A stretch of DNA of 64,000 nucleotides, from positions 124,001 through 188,000 of the forward strand of contig JALIHJ010000010.1 in NCBI GenBank assembly GCA_022984795.1, given 5' to 3'. Shown here piece after piece: positions 17,625 to 26,048 of the stretch. Position 1 is the first letter of the stretch; every line of letters starts with the position of its first letter. The notes under the pieces were generated by a model that saw only the letters and a program-made list of their open reading frames with translations, searched no databases and was not told the origin of the DNA. Origin of the DNA: Fabrea salina. Taxonomy: Eukaryota > Ciliophora > Heterotrichea > Heterotrichida > Fabreidae. Made by a program: the position numbers and the translations under genes.

Positions 17625-18203
17625 TTAACAGTGGAAGGTAGGCCTGATTCTGCTTTCTTCTTTGAGTAACCTCAAAAACTTAGGAGTGATTACGCCATCA
17701 GAGTCGATTTGGTATTTTCTTTGGAGTTGCTTGACAAGGGCCTCGAAGCTCTCTGAAAAGACTCCAGTCTTTTGGATACTTACACCTAAGGCCTTTGCAA
17801 CTTTGCTTTGGAGTTTCTTTACAAGGTTTTTATCATAGATAGGGGTGGTTTTTCCAAGTATAGGGTAGTTCTCATTGCTTAAGTGTTCGTAGTTTTTGAG
17901 AACGTATGACTTTACAGACTTGTGAGCATTCTGCTCATTGGAATTATTGCTGGGTCTTATTCCAGCGAGGACTTGGTTCCTAATTAGTGCAGCTATGGAA
18001 GGCTTGTGGGAACTTGTAATGCAGAACTCCTGGAGCATCTCATCCGCAACACTTTCAGGAGTGTCTGTGCTTAAGTTATACAAAAAAGAAACCTGTTTGG
18101 GGTCATCCTCAGCAAGCACAAAGGAGAGTTCAAGGGAACCCGAACTGAAATCGCTTGAAGAACTCTTGCTTTCTTCTATAGGGGACAGTTCTCTTTTAGA
18201 CAT
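17625..18203 (-). CDS. Stand-alone OSR1/WNK-type CCT domain protein
   Basis: 192 aa with no kinase domain. Residues about 38-88 (VSFLYNLSTDTPESVADEMLQ, then SIAALIRNQV) match the OSR1_C/CCT fold that in OSR1, SPAK and WNK kinases binds RFxV peptides. Residues about 145-185 (VFSESFEALVKQLQRKYQ, then DSDGVITPKFLRLL) resemble a peptidoglycan-binding-1-type helical domain. The N-terminus is acidic and Ser-rich. A free CCT module could act as an adaptor or competitor in WNK-OSR1 signalling; that role is inference. Neighbouring gaps of 184 and 152 bp are long for this window. Confidence 0.7.
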   Translation of the reverse strand: MSKRELSPIEESKSSSSDFSSGSLELSFVLAEDDPKQVSFLYNLSTDTPESVADEMLQEFCITSSHKPSIAALIRNQVLAGIRPSNNSNEQNAHKSVKSYVLKNYEHLSNENYPILGKTTPIYDKNLVKKLQSKVAKALGVSIQKTGVFSESFEALVKQLQRKYQIDSDGVITPKFLRLLKEESRIRPTFHC

Positions 18204-18317
18204 TTTTGTTGTATAAGCACTGATGAAAAACGCTGCAAATAGTGTTTAGCAATTAAACTGGGAAGTTCTGATCTTAAATAGGGCTGGACTTAATAATGTT
18301 TTTGAATTTTTTCTTGA

Positions 18318-18354
18318 GCCGGGAAGAACCGGCACATTGTTACTAAGCAGTAAC
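18318..18354 (+). promoter_or_regulatory. Two perfect hairpins immediately before a start codon
   Basis: GCCGGGAAGAACCGGC (5-bp stem, 6-nt loop, 18318-18333) and GTTACTAAGCAGTAAC (6-bp stem, 4-nt loop, 18339-18354) lie head to tail and end one base before the ATG at 18356. Other genes here have plain A/T-rich start contexts, so this one is exceptional. A short upstream ORF (18297-18347) overlaps both hairpins. Confidence 0.5.
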
Positions 18355-18355
18355 G

Positions 18356-19333
18356 ATGCAAGGAAATTCAGACTCAAAAAAATTCTTCCCCAATTTGGCA
18401 AACTGCCGTTCACGAAAAAATTCTGACACCCGACTCAGGGTTGACTCAGAAAACCTTTCAAGCTTTGCTCTTAAAAACCAGGGATTTTACTTCCCCCCTA
18501 GAAAACAGTCTCAGTCGGGCGAAGCTTTTGAGATTTGCGAAGAAACTTGGTGCTCTGGAGAGGAATGCACGTTGCAAAACGGGCTGCTACCAGAAGCACA
18601 GGAATTTGCAGCAAAACAAGGAGGGACTTGCTTGTCTGCTTCTTGCGAACACCCCTTTCAAGGGCTTTTCTTCAAATGCAGACTTGGGCACATCTTTGAA
18701 ACTTCTTTGGCTTCAGAGGACTGGTGTCACACTTGCAAACGCATTTTGGAGAAAGCCCAGAGTTTTGCCAGAGACAAAGGCGGAGAGTGCCTTGACCAGG
18801 TATGCGACGTTGTGTTAGAGTTCAAGTGTGAGTTTGGTCATACTTGGAAAGCTGACGTTTTAAAGTACCGACAACAGAAGTGGTGCAAACAGTGCAGCAT
18901 TGAAGCCCGGATGAAAAGAAAAAAAGACATCAAAAACCAACAAAAAGCTGCTGAAGAAGCCCAAGCAAAACTCCAAGAAGAACTTTTTGAAGAAGCAAAA
19001 CGCAAAATGATGGCTGAAGCTAGTGTCTCCAACGGAGCTGTTTTAGCCTGCGAACCCCAAATAGACCACAACGCCCAAGAAATGACCAGGAGGTTCATGG
19101 AAAGTCCAAGTTTCCAAGGGGAGTGCTCTTTTGAGCAAGCTTTTGGTGTTTACAAAGTACTTTGCAGCACAGAAGAGTTCTTAGTTGCCAGGTACTTCCA
19201 AAAAGCAAGTAACTGGAACTACAAGCAACTTGCAAAAAGCATCCACCCTGACAAAAACTCCCATCCACTCTCAGGACAGGCTTTCCAACGCCTTTCAAAC
19301 GCATACTCAAGTGCTGTAACTAAGTTGATTTAA
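18356..19333 (+). CDS. Zinc-ribbon repeat protein with C-terminal J domain
   Basis: 325 aa. Two treble-clef/zinc-ribbon-like repeats at about residues 78-125 and 138-180 share the pattern C-x-FKCxxGHxF/W-x-WCxxC (FFKCRLGHIF with WCHTCKR; FKCEFGHTW with WCKQCS). A charged coiled coil follows (about 185-225). Residues about 255-325 look like a J domain, with LAKSIHPDKNSH carrying the HPD triad that stimulates Hsp70 (near residue 297) and the closing FQRLSNAYSSA helix. The zinc part recalls modules common in protists and giant viruses; its ligand is unknown. A co-chaperone is likely, its clients unknown. Confidence 0.75.
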   Translation: MQGNSDSKKFFPNLANCRSRKNSDTRLRVDSENLSSFALKNQGFYFPPRKQSQSGEAFEICEETWCSGEECTLQNGLLPEAQEFAAKQGGTCLSASCEHPFQGLFFKCRLGHIFETSLASEDWCHTCKRILEKAQSFARDKGGECLDQVCDVVLEFKCEFGHTWKADVLKYRQQKWCKQCSIEARMKRKKDIKNQQKAAEEAQAKLQEELFEEAKRKMMAEASVSNGAVLACEPQIDHNAQEMTRRFMESPSFQGECSFEQAFGVYKVLCSTEEFLVARYFQKASNWNYKQLAKSIHPDKNSHPLSGQAFQRLSNAYSSAVTKLI

Positions 19334-19360
19334 ATAGTTAAGTTCGGCGCTAAGATAAAT

Positions 19361-21481
19361 ATGCTTGCTTTAGCATCGAAAATAGCACGTGGGTTCCGTT
19401 CATCAGCAAGGACACTTGACAAGATTGAAATTTTTATAGACGGAAGCCCAATATCAGTTGAACCCTCACTGTCCATTCTGCAAGCTTGCGAAAAAGCAGG
19501 CGTGACTATTCCTCACTTTTGTTTCCATGAACGGCTTGCAGTGGCAGGCAACTGCAGAATGTGCTTAGTTGAAGTCGAAAACATGCCTAAACCTATAGCT
19601 TCTTGCGGCATGCCAGTGTCCAAAGGAATGCGCATCAACACCCAGTCCGAAAAGACCTTTAATGCCCGAGGCGGAGTAATGGAGTTTTTGCTAGCCAACC
19701 ATCCACTGGACTGCCCTATTTGTGACCAGGGAGGAGAGTGTGATTTGCAAGACCAAAGTGTTCTTTACGGCTACAGACAAGGCAGGTTCCTTGAGTACAA
19801 ACGTGCTGTGGAAGATAAAGAACTAGGGCCTTTGATTTCAACAATAATGACTAGGTGCATCCATTGCACTCGCTGTGTAAGGTTTTCTGAGGAAGTTGCA
19901 GGGTCGCCAGTCCTAGGAACTACTGGAAGAGGCAGAGAAACTGAGGTTGGAACTTACATTGAAAAACTAGTTACAAGTGAACTTTCTGGAAACTTAGTTG
20001 ACTTGTGCCCAGTTGGAGCCTTAACTAACGCTCCTTACGCATTTACAGCTAGGCCTTGGGAACTGAGATACATTCACTCCTATGACGTGCAAGACTCCAT
20101 TACCCCGCCCATTACAGTCAATACCAGAGGTCCAGAGGTTATGAGGATTCTCCCCAGAATTCACGAAGAAATTAACGAAGAGTGGATTCACGACAGAACC
20201 AGACATTCCTTTGACGGCTTGAAGAGACAAAGAATCAATGCTTGCCTTCGCAAAACCAGTGATGGAGACTTTCAAGAAGTCACTTGGCAAGATGCTATTG
20301 AAATGCTCGCGGACGAAATCAACAAGCATACAGGCGAAGAAATGGTTGGCTATATTGGAGAGCACATGGACGTTGAGTCTATTACTGCTTTCAGAGACCT
20401 TATGTACAGACTGGGCTGTGAAAACATTGAAGCTAGAAAGCACACTATCAAAACTTCACCTGACTTCAGGGCCAACTACTTAATGAACTCCAAAATTATT
20501 GGACTGGAAGAAACAGACTGCATCTTAGTTGTAGGTTCTAACTTGAGAATCGAGTCCCCAGTGCTGAACTCCAGGATCAGAAGACAAGTTGTGCATGCAG
20601 ATGTACCTGTTGGAGTTATTGGGTCCAGCGAGCAACTCACTTACGAATTCAGCCACCTAGGAAATTCCGCAAACACCCTTAAAGAAATCATTGCAGGAAA
20701 CCACCCATTCTCCAAGAAACTTGAAAAGGCCCAACTGCCCATGGTGATAGTTTCTGCACACACTTTGCAGAGAGAGGACGGCGAAGGAATCATGGCACTT
20801 GTTCATGAACTTGCCGAAAAGTACAACTTCATTCAAGAAGAAGAAAACTGGAATGGCATCAACGTGCTGCACCACAGTGTAGGAAGTATTGGAGCCCTTG
20901 AGCTTGGAATCAGCAGCCAGTTCAACCCAGACCTTAAGCCGAAGTTCGTGTACTTGTTGGGGGCAGACAACTTCCATCCCGAAGAGATTCCTGATGACGC
21001 TTTTGTGGTGTACCAAGGAACTCATGGCGACGAAGGTGCTTACAGAGCAGATTTGATTCTCCCAGGTGCAGCTTTTACTGAAAAGTCAGCTACCTACGTA
21101 AACACTGACGGCAGAGCTGTGCTGGGGAAAGTGTGTGTGTCACCTCCTGGACAAGGAAGGGCTGACTGGGAAATTCTAAGAGCACTTAGTGAAGTTCTGG
21201 GTCAAACTTTGCCATACGACAACTTGCAAGAAGTTAGGTACAGAGTTGCTGAACTTGCACCTCACCTTATCAAGTACGACTACTTAGAACCCTACAATGT
21301 TATAAATTGGATTACAAAGCCTGCCAAAAAGGAAGTCAACGGGACTGTTTTAAGCGACTTCATTGACAACTTCTACATGACTGACGCTATTTCAAGGGCT
21401 TCGCCCGTTATGGCTAAGTGCACCTCAGTCTTTGGACCTGAGCGCAACCAAAACTTTGTGCCTGAAGTTCCTAGAAGATAG
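19361..21481 (+). CDS. NDUFS1: NADH:ubiquinone oxidoreductase 75-kDa subunit (complex I)
   Basis: 706-aa iron-sulfur subunit of the mitochondrial complex I N-module, nuclear encoded. The first 20 residues (MLALASKIARGFRSSARTLD) are a basic mitochondrial presequence. Then come the 2Fe-2S ferredoxin domain (CEKAGVTIPHFCFHERL, CRMC and a later C), the His/Cys N5 motif DCPICDQGGECDLQDQS, and the N4 4Fe-4S ligands (CIHCTRC, with the distal cysteine in DLCPVGAL). The rest is the molybdopterin-oxidoreductase-like domain. Length matches animal homologues (about 727 aa). The stop is TAG. Confidence 0.96.
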   Translation: MLALASKIARGFRSSARTLDKIEIFIDGSPISVEPSLSILQACEKAGVTIPHFCFHERLAVAGNCRMCLVEVENMPKPIASCGMPVSKGMRINTQSEKTFNARGGVMEFLLANHPLDCPICDQGGECDLQDQSVLYGYRQGRFLEYKRAVEDKELGPLISTIMTRCIHCTRCVRFSEEVAGSPVLGTTGRGRETEVGTYIEKLVTSELSGNLVDLCPVGALTNAPYAFTARPWELRYIHSYDVQDSITPPITVNTRGPEVMRILPRIHEEINEEWIHDRTRHSFDGLKRQRINACLRKTSDGDFQEVTWQDAIEMLADEINKHTGEEMVGYIGEHMDVESITAFRDLMYRLGCENIEARKHTIKTSPDFRANYLMNSKIIGLEETDCILVVGSNLRIESPVLNSRIRRQVVHADVPVGVIGSSEQLTYEFSHLGNSANTLKEIIAGNHPFSKKLEKAQLPMVIVSAHTLQREDGEGIMALVHELAEKYNFIQEEENWNGINVLHHSVGSIGALELGISSQFNPDLKPKFVYLLGADNFHPEEIPDDAFVVYQGTHGDEGAYRADLILPGAAFTEKSATYVNTDGRAVLGKVCVSPPGQGRADWEILRALSEVLGQTLPYDNLQEVRYRVAELAPHLIKYDYLEPYNVINWITKPAKKEVNGTVLSDFIDNFYMTDAISRASPVMAKCTSVFGPERNQNFVPEVPRR

Positions 21482-21521
21482 ATTTAATAAGACTTAAATG
21501 GTAACATGAACCATAATAATT

Positions 21522-22262
21522 ATGAACCAGCATTTACTAGAAAGGTTCTCTGATGCTTCTGGACTTGTTTTTCCTACTAAAGGAGCTAATTTAACGATTG
21601 AGGATATTATTTCTGGTAAGGTTGACGAGGGGTTGCCTGAAAGATATGAAAGCGTAAATGAGGATTCAAAGAACGCGCATTACAGACTCATTCTGCCTGA
21701 AGAAACTGAAAGTTCTGTTGCAGCCTTTACCGAGTTCAAGTTTGAAAACATCAGTCCTGTTATTTTTTGCAAGAATGTCAAAAAGATTCCTATTCCGACT
21801 AAGTTTGAGTATCAAATCCAAAACTTTGAGACGTCGTTCCTTTCAGGCAGAGTCGCCAAAGAAGAAATTGAGTCTTTTTGCGGAGAAGTAAGTCTAGGAA
21901 TGAACTCAGGAGTGCTTGAAAAAACCAACTTTTGGAATAAGTTGTCCAAGTACTTAAGAACTGGTGTCATAACAACTTTTCTGGTTTGCTTCATGCTGGC
22001 TATTCTGGGTTTCTTCCTTGGAAAGTACATTCTGTTTACGGTAGTCATTTGTATTGCACTGGCTTCAATGTTTCTTGGGTTAGGAATGATTGACCCTTTT
22101 TTCCAGAGAAAGGTAAGAAGCATTGCATTCCGCGAACTAAAAAAAATAGTTATGGACAATCAGAGAAAGTTTTTGAAACAAGGAGTGCTTGTGAGACCAG
22201 GGCACTGTGGGGCCTTTTTATTTTTTACTTACATCAATCCTTCAAGGATTCCATTTCACTAA
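21522..22262 (+). CDS. Hypothetical two-pass membrane protein, 246 aa
   Basis: No family recognised. The N-terminal 145 residues are soluble, then a hydrophobic hairpin of two helices spans about residues 150-172 and 176-196 (TTFLVCFMLAILGFFLGK, ILFTVVICIALASMFLGLG), followed by a basic tail with RSIAFRELKKIVMDNQRKFL. The layout, a cytosolic head with a membrane hairpin, suggests an organelle membrane protein. Gaps to neighbours are 40 and 49 bp. Confidence 0.6.
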   Translation: MNQHLLERFSDASGLVFPTKGANLTIEDIISGKVDEGLPERYESVNEDSKNAHYRLILPEETESSVAAFTEFKFENISPVIFCKNVKKIPIPTKFEYQIQNFETSFLSGRVAKEEIESFCGEVSLGMNSGVLEKTNFWNKLSKYLRTGVITTFLVCFMLAILGFFLGKYILFTVVICIALASMFLGLGMIDPFFQRKVRSIAFRELKKIVMDNQRKFLKQGVLVRPGHCGAFLFFTYINPSRIPFH

Positions 22263-22311
22263 CTTTAATATTCAAAAATAATACTCAAATGAATTCAAAA
22301 TTAATAAAACA

Positions 22312-23322
22312 ATGGACTACGAAAAGCCTTATTTGAGGGAAGGAGGAATGAAACCCCTAGGTCACTACGCACCCCCTCAACAGCGTGGCTACTCCCCTAT
22401 GCCACAAAGTAACATTCTCAATAATGGTGCACCGAACTACAACCCTGTCCCTGGACAAGGTGAGCCTTTTGACCAAAGAGGCTACCAAAAAGCCAAGCAA
22501 GAAGTTGCTCAAGAAAACTACAAAAACAACCTAATGCGGCAACAATACCTCAGCAACTTAAAAAACTTCGAAAAAGAACAAGAAAAGCAAAGACTTGCCC
22601 AAATAGAAGAGGAACTAAGGCAAGAAAAGCAAATGGAACTAAGTCAAAAACAAAAGATGAGGGAGTTCCAAAAACAAGCTTTAGACCAAGCAATAGAACT
22701 TAAACGAATGAAACAACAACAAGAAAGGCAAATAGATCCTTCCCAACAGTACCAGTTACATGCAAGAGAATCCCCTCAAAGAAGAAATGGTCACAAAACT
22801 TCTGACCCCATTGAAGAACTTATTCGCAAACGAACTATTGACCATGAAGCTAAAACTCGCGAAGAAGAAGCTAGTAAAGAACAACTAATCAAGTTCCAAA
22901 AAGCTGAAGCCCAAAAGCAAATGCGGCAAGAACTAGAAAAACAAATCATGTTTAAGCAACAACAAAGGCAAAGAGAAGTTGAAGAAAACAGGTTCCAGCA
23001 CGAAATGGCCCAAAAAGCTGCACAAGAAGAACAGTACATCAAACAGCTCGAAAAAAGCAAGCGCTCAGCTGACAGAGATCAGCTGAAGCAGTACTACGAG
23101 TGGCAGTTAGCCCACGGCAAGAAGCCTGAAAACAACAAGGAATTCGAAAAAGACGCCTATATGTTTTTCGAAGGAGAACTCCAAGAAAGGAAAGCAGAAG
23201 TCAGACACAACCCCATACTCAACCCTGTAGGGTCTGTTCCTTCAAGGGAAAGCACCCGGAGTGGCAAGGGAAGAGGGTACTACTCGCCCCTTTTGCAAGC
23301 TGCTAATTCGATTTTTTGTTAG
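22312..23322 (+). CDS. Gln/Glu-rich coiled-coil protein, 336 aa
   Basis: The N-terminal 70 residues are Pro/Gln/Tyr-rich and disordered (HYAPPQQRGYSPMPQ). Residues about 75-270 are one long charged coiled coil with many KQ and EQ pairs. The tail is Ser/Arg-rich with GRGYYSPLLQAANSI. The composition is typical of ciliate basal-body or striated-fibre proteins, but there is no diagnostic domain. A/T-rich leader with several short open stretches upstream. Confidence 0.65.
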   Translation: MDYEKPYLREGGMKPLGHYAPPQQRGYSPMPQSNILNNGAPNYNPVPGQGEPFDQRGYQKAKQEVAQENYKNNLMRQQYLSNLKNFEKEQEKQRLAQIEEELRQEKQMELSQKQKMREFQKQALDQAIELKRMKQQQERQIDPSQQYQLHARESPQRRNGHKTSDPIEELIRKRTIDHEAKTREEEASKEQLIKFQKAEAQKQMRQELEKQIMFKQQQRQREVEENRFQHEMAQKAAQEEQYIKQLEKSKRSADRDQLKQYYEWQLAHGKKPENNKEFEKDAYMFFEGELQERKAEVRHNPILNPVGSVPSRESTRSGKGRGYYSPLLQAANSIFC

Positions 23323-23347
23323 TGATAATTAATAAGTTACTAATAAC

Positions 23348-23692
23348 ATGAAAAAGGCAGGACACATAGTTAAGATTTCAGAAATAACAACTGGCAGTGA
23401 AGGAGAAGACAGAGAAAAATACTTAGAGTACTGCATTAACCAAGTAGAAAAAGAAATTTCTAGTTTGGGACTCAAAGAAGAGTAATGAGTATTCAGGGAC
23501 TTGTATGACGTTTTGAAAGAAGTAGACGGACTCCGCCGAGTAGTTAAGGAAGCTGAGAAGCCTGAGTCTGCAGACTACAACAGCGAAATCCAAAGACTCA
23601 TTCAAGAAAACGAAAAAATAAAGTCTGAGTTGTTGGAAATTGAAAAGAGAGAAGAAGAGTTCTACGAATTCCGCTGGCTAAAGTATTTTTAA
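23348..23692 (+). CDS. Small coiled-coil protein with a 15-nt intron, 109 aa
   Basis: Two exons, 23348-23481 and 23497-23692, joined across a 15-nt intron. The first exon alone would stop at GLKEE; splicing gives a continuous coiled-coil protein (EISSLGLKEEDLYDVLKEVD, then IQRLIQENEKIKSELLEIE). No family recognised. It ends 18 bp before the convergent 5S rRNA gene. Confidence 0.75.
23482..23496 (+). other. 15-nt spliceosomal intron
   Basis: GTAATGAGTATTCAG: GTAA start, CAG end, A at position 10, in-frame stop if retained. Removal merges two coiled-coil halves in the same frame. Confidence 0.85.
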
Positions 23693-23701
23693 ATTGTGGC
23701 T

Positions 23702-23706
23702 AAAAA
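23702..23706 (-). terminator. Pol III oligo-T terminator of the 5S gene
   Basis: Five T residues on the minus strand, 4 nt after the predicted 3-prime end of the 5S rRNA. Confidence 0.8.
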
Positions 23707-23710
23707 GTCT

Positions 23711-23829
23711 GGCTATCAGCACGAGGGATTCCCTGGCGGTCCCCCACCCAAGTACTAACCTCGCCTTATGCCGCTTAACTTCAGAGTTCGGATGGGATCT
23801 GGTGCGTTAGGCATAGTATGGCCGACAGC
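23711..23829 (-). rRNA. 5S ribosomal RNA
   Basis: The minus strand reads as a ciliate-like 5S rRNA of about 119 nt. The 5-prime GCTGTCGGC pairs fully, allowing G-U, with the 3-prime GCTGATAGC to form helix I. Conserved internal blocks include CCATCCGAACTCTGAAGTTAAG (loops B and C) and GGTTAGTACTTGGGTGGG, which contain the RNA polymerase III internal promoter (box A, IE and box C). A TTTTT run at 23706-23702 just downstream is a Pol III terminator. Exact ends are inferred from helix I. Confidence 0.96.
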
Positions 23830-23869
23830 AATCTTTAGGGACCCAGGACCTATTTATACCAATTACAAG

Positions 23870-24202
23870 TTACTTAGGTTCAGTTGTGTACTTTTGGTAG
23901 TAGCCCTCGTCAGCCCACAAAGGTCGTTGAAGCATTTCTCTACTTCTTGTAGGCCTTGCTTGCTCTACCACTACAGTTTTGTCACTCATAGTGCTGTTGT
24001 GTCTGTTGAAGATTGCGTGTTGGGCGTCTTCTTCTTCTTCGTACTCCACAAAGGCAAACCCTCTTTTTTCTTGTGTAATAGGGTCTACAGGTATGTGTAT
24101 TTCTTTTATGTCTCCAAAGGGTATGAAGTACTCGTGGACCAAAGAGTAATCTGCACTTTCGGGCAAGTTTCCTACGTACACTAATTTGGGGTCCTTTTGC
24201 AT
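23870..24202 (-). CDS. RRM protein resembling the cyclophilin-33 (PPIE) RNA-binding domain
   Basis: 110 aa, one RRM. RNP2 is LVYVGNL near residue 7 and RNP1 is RGFAFVEY near residue 48. The helix-2 region DAQHAIFNRHNST and the tail RPLWADEGYYQKY follow the PPIE/CYP33 RRM and its linker (RPVWSDDDWLKKF in animals). The cyclophilin PPIase domain that follows in PPIE is absent: the frame stops and only about 40 bp separate it from the 5S gene. PPIE works in the spliceosome. A different small RRM family is possible. Confidence 0.8.
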   Translation of the reverse strand: MQKDPKLVYVGNLPESADYSLVHEYFIPFGDIKEIHIPVDPITQEKRGFAFVEYEEEEDAQHAIFNRHNSTMSDKTVVVEQARPTRSREMLQRPLWADEGYYQKYTTEPK

Positions 24203-24229
24203 ATTTGTAACTAATATTTATTGGCAAAT

Positions 24230-26032
24230 ATGAGCTCTCACGACTTAGAGTCCCAGTATAAAGAATTCTATGGAAACGTCCTGGAGGGTAGCAAGTTACT
24301 TCTGAGACTAGGGGGCAGTACCGTCAAAGTAACTTTCAATACTGCTCTGTTTGTGTTAACTTGCGGTTCGATAGTAAGGTGGAGGCGCTCCTCACCCAAA
24401 ACTCCTTTGACCTCTCAAGGAAACTCCGAAGAAAGGTTTAAGGTGAGAAGTGAGGCCAACCCTACCATTCCTAGAACTGCTTCCAGGGAGTTCTTGGATA
24501 AGCTAATAAAAGAGCATGAATTTTCCAGGAAACTCAGTTGGGCTGCAATGAGCAAGGATAAAGAAGACGTTATCATTATTCCTTCACTTTCTTTGGACCA
24601 GTCAGAGCTTTCCAAAATACCTGCTGTTACCTTCTACGAAGAAAGACAGTTGTGCACCTTGTTCTTTTTGAACAACCCCAATCTAAGGCTAGTGTACGTC
24701 ACAAGCATGCCTGTCGACAAGGCTATAGTGGAGTACTACTTAGGAATTCTAGAGCAGACTTCTATGGTTAGTGCCAACGAAGCCCACAAAAGGCTTTTTT
24801 TAGTTAGTTGCAACGACTCCTCCGTAATGCCTTTAACTTCTAAAATACTTAGGAGACCCAAGTTAGTCCAGAAAATCAGGAACTTCATCAACCCTGCCAA
24901 GGCCCACATGACTTGCTTCATTAGTTCCAACTTAGAAAGAGACCTAGCCTGCCAACTAGAAGTCCCCTTGTTTTCGAATGACCCTTCTCTTAGCTACTGG
25001 GGAACTAAGATTGGCAGCAGAGAAGCTTTTAAACAAGCAGGAATCAAGTTTGCCAAAGGAACACCTCTGTTTTACACTGTGGGCGAGTTAGTTTCTGCTA
25101 TTGCTAAGCTATACATCCAAGAAAAGTGCTCAGTAAGGAAGTTTGTCATAAAACTAAATGTTGGTTTTTCAGGTGAAGGCAACGCTTTGTTGAGGACAGA
25201 CAACTTCAACAAAAACCAACTTGAAGACTCTATTCTAAAGTGTTTAGGAACTGAATTAGAGTATACTTACACCCTAGAAACTTGGGCTACTTTCCAGGAA
25301 AAGATCCAGGAACACGGAGTTCTTGCAGAAGTTTGGGTAGAAAACGCTGTTGAGTCGCCTTCTTGCCAAGCCCTCATCAACCCTAGAGGAGAGGTAGAAC
25401 TTCTTTCAACTCACGAACAATTGCTGAACGGAGGAATGGTTTACCAGGGTTGTGTGTTCCCCGCTAGTGAAAACTACAGAAAGCTAATTATGGACGCTAC
25501 TTACAAAGTAGGGCAAGTGCTTTCTTCCAAGGGGTGCAGGGAAAGATTTGCTGTAGACTACGTGGTACTTCAAGAAGAGGGAAAGTGGGTAGCTTACGCC
25601 ATTGAAATCAACTTAAGGTGGGGCGGAACTTCGCACCCTATGATAACTGCCAAGAACCTCACTAACTCTGAGTTAACTGAAGAGGGACTCCTTAGAGCTT
25701 GTGACGATGAGTACAAGTTCTACGTAGCAACTGACAATGTTCAGAACGACGTGTATACAGGTCTTACACCTGAGGACTTCTTGGAATTTGTGCATTCAAA
25801 GCCTGAACTTCAATTTGACGGCGAAAACTTAACAGGGGTAGTTTTCCACTTGCTATCTGCCATTTCAGTGCATGGAAAGTTTGGTTTCATTGCTATTGAA
25901 AACTCGCCAGAAAAGGCCCTTGAGCTTTATGAAAGAACTGTGGAGTTACTTGAGAAAGAAGCGACTGAAATCAGCCAGAACAAGCAGTACACTGAGCTAG
26001 ACCTTAAGATAACTATGCCCGAATCAGGGTGA
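24230..26032 (+). CDS. ATP-grasp domain protein with pre-ATP-grasp region (PGM1/IQCH-like)
   Basis: About 600 aa from the ATG at 24230; the frame upstream has no ATG. A hydrophobic stretch at about residues 37-53 may be a membrane anchor. The central part is a pre-ATP-grasp domain, followed by an ATP-grasp core (FVIKLNVGFSGEGNALL for nucleotide and IEINLRWGGTSHPM for metal binding). The C-terminal GVVFHLLSAISVHGKFGFIA resembles the PGM1 peptide-ligase C-terminus also seen in IQCH-like proteins. ATP-grasp enzymes join a carboxylate to an amine or thiol; the substrate here is unknown. Ends in TGA. Divergent from the RRM gene with 27 bp between starts. Confidence 0.75.
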   Translation: MSSHDLESQYKEFYGNVLEGSKLLLRLGGSTVKVTFNTALFVLTCGSIVRWRRSSPKTPLTSQGNSEERFKVRSEANPTIPRTASREFLDKLIKEHEFSRKLSWAAMSKDKEDVIIIPSLSLDQSELSKIPAVTFYEERQLCTLFFLNNPNLRLVYVTSMPVDKAIVEYYLGILEQTSMVSANEAHKRLFLVSCNDSSVMPLTSKILRRPKLVQKIRNFINPAKAHMTCFISSNLERDLACQLEVPLFSNDPSLSYWGTKIGSREAFKQAGIKFAKGTPLFYTVGELVSAIAKLYIQEKCSVRKFVIKLNVGFSGEGNALLRTDNFNKNQLEDSILKCLGTELEYTYTLETWATFQEKIQEHGVLAEVWVENAVESPSCQALINPRGEVELLSTHEQLLNGGMVYQGCVFPASENYRKLIMDATYKVGQVLSSKGCRERFAVDYVVLQEEGKWVAYAIEINLRWGGTSHPMITAKNLTNSELTEEGLLRACDDEYKFYVATDNVQNDVYTGLTPEDFLEFVHSKPELQFDGENLTGVVFHLLSAISVHGKFGFIAIENSPEKALELYERTVELLEKEATEISQNKQYTELDLKITMPESG

Positions 26033-26048
26033 TTTAACTATAACTCAC

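Noticed and set aside
23320-23342. 15-nt GT-AG segment at the end of the Gln/Glu-rich coiled-coil gene
   Set aside because: It has an A at position 10 but removal adds only two residues before a stop, so it is probably chance in A/T-rich sequence.
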